Assembly: GCA_937625935.1 (NCBI GenBank)
Contig: OW569379.1
Location: 300,001 to 364,000 of the forward strand
Length of the DNA stretch: 64,000 nucleotides
Direction: 5' to 3'
DNA from: Tetramitus jugosus
Taxonomy: Eukaryota > Heterolobosea > Eutetramitea > Acrasida > Vahlkampfiidae
The notes below the pieces were generated by a model. The model searched no databases and was not told where the DNA came from. It worked only from the letters and a program-made list of their open reading frames with translations. Positions 37,601 to 48,025 of the stretch are shown here, in pieces. The position numbers and the translations under genes are program-made. Each line of letters begins with the position of its first letter. The first letter of the stretch is position 1.

Positions 37601-39540
37601 ATATGTTTTATACATTGGTTGAGATACTCTCGTATGTTCCTAGTGCTATTCTAGAGCTCAAGGAGGTTTCGTTCAAGTTATTTAACTCAATTCAACTTGG
37701 TTTGGCTGTTGTTCCTTTGTCTTCTCTGACTGACCCTAAGTTCAAGATTATTAAGGACAATGCAGCTGCTACTGCTGCTCCAACAGAGCAAGAGAGGATT
37801 CATGATGTTGCAGTGGCAGCAGAAGTATTGTTGTCGTTCGCACTGAATGCTTATGGTCAGTTCCCATGTCCTAACGGTGCTGCTCGTATCAGCTCTGCCC
37901 TGAGTGAATTTGATCTTTTGGAGGAAGGAGCTAATGGTATCATTGAACCCTCTCCAAAGGTCCATCATTTCATTTTTAATGACTATACCCTTTTAACCGT
38001 TATGGAGAGTCCTACTCAACCTGAATGCTGTCGTATCATCGTAAGAGACATGACAGGAAAGTACTGCTGGGAACAAAAGATGGTCTTCTCCAACCAGCAG
38101 GCTACCTTTAAGAATCTGATGGCTCACACTAATGGTGCAAATATTGAGGCTGATGACGAGCCGAGTGAACATCCTAATGAGATTACAGTGCCTACAGTTA
38201 GAGAAACATCATCTTCTCCAGCTTCACCTACTGAGACGACTCCAATTGCTGAATCACTCGACATACAAGAGGAAAGCGTTCAATCAAGCGAAGAACCACC
38301 AGCTACTGAAGAGCCTATTACTGAGGTTGAATATTGTGAAGATAATGTTCAAGGTTCTGCCGAGATTGACTATCCACATTATGATCCTGATATCGACACA
38401 GACAAGACTGATATGCTTGAGATCCTTCAACATTATGTTGAACAAGTTTTCCCAGAGTGTGATGCCTATTCTGTAGCCTCTAAGGTTAAGATGAGCGAAT
38501 ATGAATGTGATACTCACGATATCCCGGAGAAGATGGAGAAGCAATCTCATTCAGAGCAATTGTTGTTATCACAAACAGAACATAGTTCGTTCGTTCCTGT
38601 GATTCCTCCTCAGAAGCAAGATCCAATGGAACTTGTTGTGTTCAAGGCATTTAGAGCTCTTTTGAACAATGTTGGTTACTTAAACCCATCTACACGTAAC
38701 TGCTTCGCTCGTATTGATGCAAATCATAAGTTCTACAGAACCTTGAAGCAGTTTGATAAGATTGGAGAAAGAGAAACCATTAAGATTGGTGTAATTTATG
38801 TTGGTAACAATCAAGAATCTGCCAGAGATCTGATTAAGGCAGAGAATGGAAGCGACTTGTACAAGGACTTCATCCAAGGTCTGGGCTGGGAGGTTGATTT
38901 GAAGACCCACGTTGGTTTCATGGGTGGATTAGATGCTGGCTTAACCACCGGTCTCACTGCCCCTTACTACTCCAATGCCACAACCGAAACAATCTTCCAT
39001 GTTGTCACCAATATGCCAACAAAGCCAAACGACCAACAGCAAATTCATAAGAAGAGACATATTGGTAATGATATTGTTCATGTCATTTGGAGCGAACATG
39101 ACAGAGATTACAGACCATGGACAATTACTTCTCAGTTTAACTTTGTGCACATTGTAGTTTATCCATTGAAAGATCCATTCTTCCGAGTTCAGATCTTCAC
39201 TAAGCCAGAAGTGCCACTCTTCGGACCATTGGTAAATGGAATGGTTGTCGACAAGAAGGTTTTGGCTCCATTGGTAAGAATGACTGCTATCAATGCAAAC
39301 AAGGCAGTACGATACAGCACCGAAGGTTACAACAAACCATATCCAACGAGAAGAGCATACGTCAATGAGATTAGTGAGAGATACAAGATGAACAACGTGA
39401 AGAATGAGGACTTCTTGAAGCCACTCTTCTTTGATCAAATCTACTCTGGAACTGACCAAGAAATCGTTCCACACAATGACCTGGCAACTGAAGTAGACCA
39501 AGACATGAAGTCTTCTGATGATACCACTGAAATCTACTAA
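34625..39540 (+). CDS. RalGAP/tuberin-type GTPase-activating protein, four exons
   Basis: Join 34625-34850, 35001-35303, 35404-36040 and 36147-39540, giving 1519 residues. Introns are 150, 100 and 106 bp, with donors GTAATG, GTATGT and GTATGT and acceptors ACAG, ACAG and ACAG. The second intron contains TACTAAC, an exact yeast-type branch site. All joins keep conserved helical sequence in frame. Residues 1-1050 form HEAT/ARM-like helices, as in RalGAP subunits and tuberin. An acidic linker follows. The Rap/Ran-GAP domain lies at about 1240-1475 (KIGVIYVGNNQES, GLGWEVDLKTHVGFMGGLD, RHIGNDIVHVIW, FNFVHIVVYPL). The Asn in IGND (codon 39067-39069) corresponds to the catalytic Asn thumb. It should stimulate GTP hydrolysis by a Rheb- or Ral-type GTPase upstream of TOR. 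Whether it is an alpha-like RalGAP or a tuberin orthologue cannot be settled here. Confidence 0.93.
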
Positions 39541-39775
39541 ACACGCTCCTCTCACAACACAGCATCCATTGTGTAAAATACGATACATTGTAAAACACTC
39601 ATAATTATTACATCTTTCCAGATCGGAATCTCCATTTTCTAAAGTCCTTGAGCCCGTAGAAACCGCGCAAGATTGACCGTTCCCGCTCGGCATGTCTTTC
39701 AACTCGCCACTCACACAACCACTCAACCAACAAAAACTACACCCGAAGAACAACGTGCCTTACTTGTATCCTTGA

Positions 39776-40960
39776 ATGGACATTTCCCAACTCACACCAA
39801 TCGAACAACAACTATGTATAGTCTTCTCTCTCCGACAAAAGGAGGAAGGAAATCAGTGCATGTCTCTCAAGAGATATCACCAGGCCATTCATCACTACTC
39901 GAACGCGATTAGGATCTCTTCTCATACAGATTCATCCTTTTATACCAATAGAGCACTTGCTTTTATCAAACTAGGTCAGAACTATCAACAAGTTCTGAGT
40001 GATTTGGATCAAGCTGAACTCGTTTTGCAGAACTATGAAGGAACGTTTGGAACTGATCGAAAGGAGTGTCATGGTGGTGGTAGATCACAGACCACAACAA
40101 CAGCAACAACAGACAGCGATCACCAGGCGTGCCAGTTGTCCGATCGAAAACAATACGTCGAACGAAAATTAAAAATTGTAACGATTCGAGCACAGTGTCT
40201 CTTTGAGCTTGCACGCTACAGAGAAGCATCTGAACAGGCCAATATCATATTGACCTATTTGCATCAAGAGGATTGCATTGTAAAGTATAGCATGAATAAG
40301 GACAAGAAGCTAATGGTTTCTGATACTTGGAAGAAGAGTGTAGCAAACTTTACAAAGATTAAGGAACTTTGTCATATGCGAATGAGCGAGTTCAATTTGA
40401 TCACTGCCAATGGTCAATACAAGAGAAACTTTGTAGAGGAGTTTAGTGAGTGTCAAGAGCTTGTTGAATGCATCTTTTCATACATGTGCCCACCAGACTT
40501 GTTGCGTTGTGCAGCTGTTTGCACCAATTGGCGTCAAATTGCAACAAACAATTACTTTTGGAAGCCATTCTGTGAGAAGAGATGGATGGGTAAGCAAACT
40601 ATCCAATTTCAGTCAGTGTTGATGAAGAGTCAATCGAATCCAATTTTTGATTGGAGAAGACGATTTTATGAAGCAGAACATGAAGCCAATCGTGTCAAAA
40701 TTACTGTAGAAGAACTGTCCAAGATTGGCTTTTCACTCGTCATGCCTCACATGCACAATCATTCAACAAAAGCTAGGTTCCACTCTAATTTTACCATGGA
40801 GTTCCAAGGTATGAGAATGGATTGGAAGTTTGTCGATCTAGGTTACAAAATTCAAGTTTCCGAGTATCCTCCATTGAAGGTCTCAAGAGACAAGAACAAT
40901 TGGGGCTGGGTTCTTACCAATGATTATGCAGTACTCCGAAGTGAGACTTTTGATCCATAA
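39776..40960 (+). CDS. TPR and F-box protein
   Basis: A single exon encoding 394 residues. Residues about 15-75 form TPR-like helix pairs (EEGNQCMSLKRYHQAIHHYSNAI, FYTNRALAFIKLGQNYQQVLSDLDQAE), with a third unit at about 125-155 (KIVTIRAQCLFELARYREASEQAN). The Thr-rich insert between them is low complexity. An F-box lies at about 222-265 (ELVECIFSYMCPPDLLRCAAVCTNWRQIATNNYFWKPFCEKRW). The C-terminal 100 residues are beta-like and unassigned (MEFQGMRMDWKFVDLGY). F-box proteins bind Skp1 in SCF ubiquitin ligases. The TPR part probably binds a client or chaperone, as in SGT1-like proteins. It lies 235 bp downstream of the RalGAP gene. Confidence 0.86.
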   Translation: MDISQLTPIEQQLCIVFSLRQKEEGNQCMSLKRYHQAIHHYSNAIRISSHTDSSFYTNRALAFIKLGQNYQQVLSDLDQAELVLQNYEGTFGTDRKECHGGGRSQTTTTATTDSDHQACQLSDRKQYVERKLKIVTIRAQCLFELARYREASEQANIILTYLHQEDCIVKYSMNKDKKLMVSDTWKKSVANFTKIKELCHMRMSEFNLITANGQYKRNFVEEFSECQELVECIFSYMCPPDLLRCAAVCTNWRQIATNNYFWKPFCEKRWMGKQTIQFQSVLMKSQSNPIFDWRRRFYEAEHEANRVKITVEELSKIGFSLVMPHMHNHSTKARFHSNFTMEFQGMRMDWKFVDLGYKIQVSEYPPLKVSRDKNNWGWVLTNDYAVLRSETFDP

Positions 40961-41285
40961 AATACCAATAAGTAATATTATTATGTACAACTTTTTCAGT
41001 TCACATCGTTTAACTGATGATTTTTAGCACTCAAAGGTCTTCAGTTCGAACATCTCAAACACTGTAGAATTGGGCGTTTCTACTCTTCCCTGACAGGAAT
41101 TTCCATGTCGGATCAACACTGATCCAAAAATTCTGGGTGCCACGAAATTTCTCTCTGGAATTTTGTCAATGGTCAAAATATCGTGTTGGATAAGAGATCT
41201 CTCGTCGTGTGTTTCAACAAAATAAACAACAACAATCAATCCAAACCAAAAAACACCCAATCAAATTTGATCAATATCTGTGAAA
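40961..41285. other. intergenic segment upstream of PPi-phosphofructokinase
   Basis: 325 bp with the leader of the next gene. Only short ORFs and A/C-rich sequence near 41230-41270. Confidence 0.4.
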
Positions 41286-42747
41286 ATGTCCAACAATCAA
41301 ATCGATACATCTGTACCAGCACTTGCCATTCTCTGTGGAGGCGGTCCAGCTCCAGGTATGTTTGAATCAAAATTTTGGCGCCTCTTTTTTTTGGCGCTCA
41401 AAACTGTTCATTGTAGATCTCATCACGCACACAAGAGCTTTGAAACGCTGACCACTGACACATTGATCAAATAACAAACATTGATCTATAGGATTGAACG
41501 GAGTGATCTCTGCTGCAACCATTGAAGCAATCAACAATGGTCTCAGAGTCGTTGGATTCAAGGAAGGATTCAAGCACCTCATGTCTGGTCAAATTGAGCT
41601 CGAACAAGAAACACAAATGGTTGAGCTCACCATCTCTGACGTCTCCAGAATTCACTTCCAAGGTGGAAGTATCCTGAGAAGCTCTCGTTCCAACCCAACA
41701 AAGAAGCCAGAACACATGCAAAGCGTCCTAAAGACACTTGAACGATACAATGTTCAATACTTGGTGACCATTGGTGGTGATGACACTGCCTTCTCTAGCA
41801 TGAGCGTTTCCAAGGCCAGTGAAGGAAGAATTCACGTTGTTCACGTGCCAAAGACTATTGACAATGATTTGCCATTGCCAAAGGGTATTCCAACATTTGG
41901 TTTCCAAACTGCTAGAGAATTCGGTACTGCCATCATTCGTAACTTGATGGAAGATGCAAAGACTGCTAGCAGATACTTTATTGTGATTGCTATGGGAAGA
42001 TCTGCTGGACATTTGGCACTCGGTATTGGAAAGAGTGCTGGTGCTCATTTGACCATTATTCCTGAAGAATTTATTCAAGCAGGTGTCAAGATTACACTCA
42101 AGGGCATTTGTGATTTGATCGAGGGCAGTATTTTGAAGAGAAGAATGCAGGGCAAGGACCACGGTGTTGTCGTTTTGGCCGAAGGTGTCATGGAATACAT
42201 TTCCGAGGAGGAGTTGATTGCTGCTTTTGGACAAGAGAATTTGGTGAGAGATCCTCATGGTCATATCCAGTTGGCCGAGTTGGACATTGGTAGAGCAATC
42301 AGAGATGAAATGAGACGCAGATGTCAAAAGCACAAGTATCCAACTAACTTTACTGAGAAGTATGTTGGTTATGAATTGAGATGTGCTCCTCCTAATGCAT
42401 TCGATCGTGAATACACCAGAGATTTGGGATTCGGAGCTGTCAAGTTCCTATTGGACGAAAACAAGCCTGAGCATCTGAAGCACGGTGCCTTGATCACTAT
42501 GCAAGGTGAGGACTTGGTGCCAATGTCTTTCGATGACTTGAAGGACCCAGAAACTGGACGTGCTCGCATCAGACTCGTCGACACAAAGGGTGAAGGTTTC
42601 GAAGTTGCTGTCAAGTACATGATCAGACTTGGCCCAAAGGACTTTACAGACGCCAGCAGATCTAGCAAATTGGCTGAATTGTCTGGAAGATCAGTCGAAG
42701 ATTTCAAGAAAGACTTTGAACATTTGGTTCACGAACATGCTCATTAG
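41286..42747 (+). CDS. pyrophosphate-type 6-phosphofructokinase, two exons
   Basis: Join 41286-41355 and 41492-42747, giving 441 residues. The intron (136 bp, GTATGT ... CTATAG) splits GGGPAPG-LNGVIS, the phosphate-binding glycine loop (residues 18-24). The chain has GGDD at about 117-120, where the second Asp marks pyrophosphate use in place of the Gly found in ATP-PFKs, and PKTIDND at about 142 with the catalytic Asp of the TIDND motif. The sugar-phosphate-binding part includes AMGRSAGHLAL. The enzyme converts fructose 6-phosphate to fructose 1,6-bisphosphate using pyrophosphate, reversibly, in the cytosol. This saves ATP in glycolysis. Naegleria is known to use a PPi-dependent enzyme, which supports the host assignment. 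It converges with DNA ligase IV, their coding ends 48 bp apart. Confidence 0.96.
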
Positions 42748-42795
42748 GGTAATATCATTGTAGTTATAAAAAAATTCCTTTACAAAACCAGCAAT

Positions 42796-45700
42796 CTAAA
42801 ACAGTTCTGGCGAGGCCAAATTCTGCAACACAACTGTTCTTCTTGGGGTGATTATGGTCGGTGTCGCAGGGCTAGAACCTGGTGTTGTGGTCCGGTTCTT
42901 TGGTGTGGCAAAAAGATCTGGAGAACTAGGAGATGCACCTAAACAGATAGTTTTGCGCGGCTTGGGAGCTGGGGATGGTGTAACGAGGTTGATTGGAGAA
43001 GAGGAGCAGGGCTTGTGAAGTGATCGAGAGGGGGTTTTGTGGATGGGAGACTTTCGCTTGATGGTTGGTCGCTTTGGAGTTAGGCAATCCTTCTTATTGC
43101 CCTTTACTCTGGGCTTCTTTGGCTTTTGCAAGGGAGAACCTTCGCTGGTGGCTCTCTTTCGCTTCATTTTAGAACTGGATTGTTGTTTAGCGTTGGTGGT
43201 TGTTTTCTGGGGAGATGGATTTGATATGGATTTGGTGGCAACCTTACGTGGGGTTGTTACATCTACAAAATCGATATTGTCCAATGCTGAGTGCTTATTC
43301 ATTGGTGGTGAGGGCTTCAAAAACAGCGAAATAAAATTGGTCAATATGCTGCTTTGAAAGGAATCCTCGTTGATGATGGGTTCAACGATCGATGAGGAGG
43401 CAATACATCGTTGAACCCAATCCGTGGTTACGAAGATAACATTCGGTTTTGTGATGAATTCTGAGTACTTTTGCAGTTGTGTCTTTAGGACATTCATATC
43501 ATCTACCAGCTTTGGCAATCGATCGCAGATTACATGAGTAATTGGAATGTGATATGGGTGACGTGCTTCATTCTCGCAAATTAACTTAGCGCCGTGCATC
43601 TGCATCTGAATCAGTAGAGCGTCTAAGTGAGTGGTGTTCTCACTTCTAGGACAGAAGACTGCGCATAATGACCGCATAAAGGTAAGTTTTGAAATACTTG
43701 CTAGCTCGTGATCATATTTAGAGTTGATGTTTAAAATAGATAGAGCGTTTAAATGTCGCACAGTATCAGAGTGCTTCGTTGCTGCTAGTTTCAATGAAGT
43801 TCTCATTGATTCAATCGTGGAATCCACTGTGTAGTCATCAAGATACTGGTCCATCTTTGTTTTAAAATATATCTTTGTGCTCTCACTAGTATAAATCATT
43901 ACACTTGGATCCAAACTTACAATTTGGTTCTCCTGAGTGCATCTCACCATCCATTTACAGTGAATGATATCTTTATCAGAGCATTTTGGTCCTTTTTGAC
44001 GTGATGCTATCCAGCTTTGAACTCGAATGTCTAGGTAGCAGAAACGTTAGAAGTGTCCTAGGATAAAAGAAATCAGAAGGTACTTACTTTTTTCATTGCA
44101 TGCAAGGATGTAATTTGTTTTCTCTGTTACGTTTTGAATAAATCTACCCGAATGAGCAGCAATTAAGCGCTCAATTTGAGACTTATTATATGGCTCTTGA
44201 CAATTCAAAACAACAAACTCTAATCCTTTAAAAATAGTCGATACAATGTTAACATTTGAAGTATCTGTACCAAGAAAGTGACTCAAGGTTGTTACTGGTC
44301 GTCGATTGCCTCTGACCACCTCTTCTTCTGTCTGACCAAAACGTTGTTGACGCTTCGCTGCCTTACTTGACATCATTGTTGTACCTGAAACAACCAAATT
44401 CAAATGTTTTTGTTGTGATGCTGTTACCATTCCTTGTAACAGCTTCATGTCTAAGCATTCATGCCACTCTTTATCATCACGTATCCTCTTGACTCGAGGA
44501 AATCGAAGTGTATATGTGCAACTATACATATCAGAATCCTTCACAAATTCATAGGCTTTAACCTCTATGATCTTACTATTCTTTGGATTGTTGATCCACA
44601 CATCAGGTGTTTCTCCTGATTTGGGTTTGAAATTCTTCAAATATGCAGGAGTCCTTCCCTTTTCATAAGGAATGAAGTGCGGTGTTAATTGTTCCTGAAG
44701 TATGGTCAGCTCAGAATTGTTATAGCCACTACCAACTTTGCAAAAAGTATAAAAGTATGTTGGGTGCTGACCAGATGGCTGTGAGTTCTGAGAATCATGA
44801 CTAGATACGAGCGCACGAGTAGAGGAACTCATAGGTTCAGCTACCGCAAGCAGAAAATGGGACACACTCTTCCGATTAAACTTTGTTCCATAATATCCTC
44901 CAACAATTAGTAAATCAAGTGTTTCTCCCATTCCATCGACGTGATCAGGCTTCAATTTTATCCAGTTTTGCTTTCGTTCCGCAGGAACATATGGACTATG
45001 CCAATTTTTAAGAATAATACCTTCATCTCGATTTTGAATTGCATTCTGTAGTTCTTGGATAACATCTTGATGGGTTATCATTCGTTTCTGTTCCACTATC
45101 TCCATAGTGTGTTTCTCTTGCTTCACAATTTGTTCCAGATGATACCTGCGCTCTGATAAGGGCATAGTACTGATATCTTTGTTCTCCAAGTAAACAACAT
45201 CAAACACAACATAACAAAACTGTTCCAATCCACTATTTTCATCTGATAAGCCGAAAGTTCTATTGTGGCCAAACTCTCTAAAGCATCCTAGTTCATTGGA
45301 CCATATAAGCATCTCACCGTCTAGAATACAAGTACGGGCAGTTACACATTTTCTCACAATCTTGTCAAATTTTCCAGCATAAATATTTGTGTAATCTTGA
45401 CTATTTCTCGTAAAATACTTAATCTGGTTGTTCACTTTGTGAATCATCACTCTTTCTCCATCAAATTTAGTTTCGGACACTACATCTTCATTTCTCAAGA
45501 GTGTTGGAAGTTTCTCCATGTAGGCCAGGCCGGCTAACATTGGCTTAAAGGCAGAAAATGGTCTCAAGCCCATATTCGCTAATTCGCTACTGTTCGTTTG
45601 GATTAGAAACAAGACTTCTTTCAAATCTGTACATCTGTTGTATAATTCAACTGCTTTCTCGTGGAAGTGATTCAGAATCGTCTCATGTTTTAGGTGCATT

Positions 45701-46527
45701 TTCATATCCTTTAAAATAATCTTAGAGAGCCACTTGTGCTCAGTTGCTGTAGTCAATTTCTTTAGCAAAATCATGAATACTTTTTGCTTTTCATCTGTGT
45801 ATGATTCACCACTCTTTGATAAATGATCTAACAAATGATTCACTTCTCGAACACTAACATTGTTAGCATCAAATTTTTGCTTTTGATACTGATTAAGCTC
45901 TTGAACCTTTTCGCTCCATCCTTTTCTCTTCAAAGTGGAAAATAAAGCGTCAGAAAAACAAGTAGCAGTCGAGCCAGTTGTTGGATCTTTCCAATTACGC
46001 AACATCTTTGCATCATTTGATTGTTTTGGCAATGGAATCAGTTCGATATACAGTTCTGCTAGCTTCTTATCTTTCAATCCATACCTATTTCTTTCGCAAT
46101 CTTGTTCAGGTAAAATTAAACGCATGAATGGATAGAGATCAGTCTTTTGACCCAAGTAGTTCCAGAATGCAGTCACATAGCCCATGCGCTTTGCTGGTGT
46201 CTTTTCATTTTGAATTTTCTCAAACAGTTTGCACATGACTGAAAATGGTACTAAGTGATCCTTGCTGGCCAAACCGAGAGGTGCTTGATATGTGCTGTTG
46301 TCACCATACGGATCCTTCAACACTGTAGCATGGTGTATCCCCTTGTCACTGTTTGGTAGTGGAACCTTCGATTTATACATATAACTTGTATCATTATTGA
46401 CGAATCTTGATCCATCAGGCTTCAGTTTGGTATCAATGGGCGAATCCTCTGAACTGAAGTCGCTCTCTTCATCTTGTAGCACGCCAACAATGTCGTCTTC
46501 ATCTTGAGGACATGCGTAGGTCAGCAT
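42796..46527 (-). CDS. LIG4: DNA ligase IV with tandem BRCT and long basic tail, two exons
   Basis: Join 46527-44088 and 44030-42796, giving 1224 residues against 911 in human. The 57-bp intron (GTAAGT ... CCTAG, with TTCTAAC) lies between BRCT1 and the linker to BRCT2, and the join reads NEK-NIRVQSWIAS. The start is the first ATG after an in-frame stop. The adenylation domain has motif I KFDGER with the nucleophile Lys at about K354, ILDGEM (motif III) and GIILKNW (motif IV). The OB domain follows, with the motif V region WIKLKPDHVDG. BRCT1 is at about 760-840 and BRCT2 at about 925-1030, with TDWVQRC near its end. The last 200 residues are Ser/Pro/Lys rich with many TP and SP sites. It seals double-strand breaks by end joining with XRCC4-type partners, which bind between the BRCTs. 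Confidence 0.95.
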
Positions 46528-46785
46528 TCGAATTTTGTGGTTCAGATTTCGCAATTTCTAGAGTTTTCTGGAAGGAAACGTTTAAAAATTTTGGCGGGAG
46601 TGTTTTACGTTCCTGAAATGGCAAACAACCTGTTGGATTGGTGCATGGAACCGATATTCGATTCTTCGAATCACCAGATTTGGAAACCCTTATGCGCTGG
46701 ATTAAATCGCGAGTCAACTCCACAAGAGTCATTTGTGCTGAGCCCACATCAAACCATAACCAAAGAAACAACTGCCCTTACACAC
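46528..46785. promoter_or_regulatory. divergent region between LIG4 and the secreted-protein gene
   Basis: 258 bp between head-to-head starts. The plus-strand frame is open through it but lacks protein character. Confidence 0.35.
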
Positions 46786-47565
46786 ATGTCTTCCAAGTTA
46801 TTTATTTGTCTATTGTTGTTGCTCACCACGGCAACTGCACTCCTGGCTGCCCCCAAGTACACAAAGAATGGCAAGACCATGACTATCGTCAATGATCTTA
46901 TCACAATTGAAGTGAACGGCAATGGCCTACCAAGATACACCATTAGCTCTAACAGTACCTCTACTTACTATGTGAGCTTTGACAGCATGTATCAAGTAAC
47001 TTCCTTGTCTGATGCTACCAAGAAGGTTGGAAGTGACTATTCCTTGTCTTCGTATAGCTGGACTCTGGGTGATGCTTCTGTTGAAGGCAAGATGGTTAGC
47101 TTCAGCCTTGTGGGCACAAGAGCGAGCAATCCTACTGTCTCATTTGTTAATCATGTCAACTCTACTAGCGTGGGTGTCAAGTTTGATGTTGAGATCTCTG
47201 ATTTCTCTGTTGCTGCATGGGAAAGCACTGCTGCAGGATTGGCAACTTGTTATACCACCAAGATCAAGGGTAGAAAGTCGTATACCGAAGAAGATGCCAC
47301 AGTTGATTCTTCTTCCAACACTCAAGCTACCTTCTCTGGTGCTGAGATTACTATCGTTCCTTATGCTAGTTCTGCCAATGGTCAAATTGCTGCCTCTTTG
47401 AAGAAGGGCGATGGAAAGAACAGAGCATGCATTGTTTATGAGAAGTTTTCTCCAGCGACAGGAATTGTTCACGATCCTACCTTTGCTGTTAACAGCTCTC
47501 CAGTTGTTAAGACGAGCGTGATGGTTATGATCTTCTGTTTCTTGTCTATCTTTTCCCTATTGTAA
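46786..47565 (+). CDS. small secreted protein, possibly GPI-anchored
   Basis: 259 residues from ATG 46786 (MSSKLFICLLLLLTTATALL). Residues 1-20 form a clear signal peptide with a plausible cleavage after LLA or ALLAA. The body is rich in beta strands, Ser and Thr, with several N-glycosylation sites (NST, NSS) and only two Cys in the mature part. The last 15-20 residues are hydrophobic (VMVMIFCFLSIFSLL) after a small-residue region (VNSSPVVKTS), typical of a GPI-attachment or C-terminal membrane signal. I recognise no family. Codon bias and frame length support a real, well-expressed gene. A surface location is inferred from the two terminal signals. It is head to head with LIG4. Confidence 0.78.
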   Translation: MSSKLFICLLLLLTTATALLAAPKYTKNGKTMTIVNDLITIEVNGNGLPRYTISSNSTSTYYVSFDSMYQVTSLSDATKKVGSDYSLSSYSWTLGDASVEGKMVSFSLVGTRASNPTVSFVNHVNSTSVGVKFDVEISDFSVAAWESTAAGLATCYTTKIKGRKSYTEEDATVDSSSNTQATFSGAEITIVPYASSANGQIAASLKKGDGKNRACIVYEKFSPATGIVHDPTFAVNSSPVVKTSVMVMIFCFLSIFSLL

Positions 47566-48025
47566 ATAAAATATAAGTGAGAGATTGGCATTCATGGTTA
47601 TAGTTACTCAGCAATGTCGATCAACAATGATACATAAATCAATCCTCCCCCAGTGATGGCCTGCACTGGTGGAATAACATGAACTACATCCTTTGAAACT
47701 GTTTACTGAAGGAATGCTGATGCATGGGAAGCATTTGGAACCGACTTGTGACCTGCGTTTCAAGCTTAATTTCCTTCGAAAACCAATTCTGCGCGAGGTC
47801 GCATTTAAACAAACATTTTATGTGATAACTTTCAGCTCTTCAATCGACATGGACTACGCTTGAGCATGACCAAAACCAGAGCAATTTGATAACTAGAGAA
47901 TAGTGGACAGAAAAGCTAATATTTAATAAATGAACCTTTTCACCATGTTGAAAGATGTTTATTCAATGATTGCTGGGGTGATCTCATAATTTAATAATAA
48001 TGGGTTGGGGCACAGTTGCGCCACC
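47566..48025. other. intergenic segment between convergent genes
   Basis: 460 bp. An AATAAA occurs 3' of the secreted-protein gene at about 47567, with a second (ATTTAATAAATG) near 47922. No tRNA or other RNA gene was recognised. Confidence 0.4.

Noticed and set aside
46504-46785. 94-codon N-terminal extension of the secreted-protein gene
   Set aside because: Would place a perfect signal peptide inside the chain and overlap the LIG4 start.
47640-47720. Possible C/D snoRNA (AGTGATGG ... CTGA)
   Set aside because: The C box has a mismatch, there is no terminal stem, and no guide could be matched.
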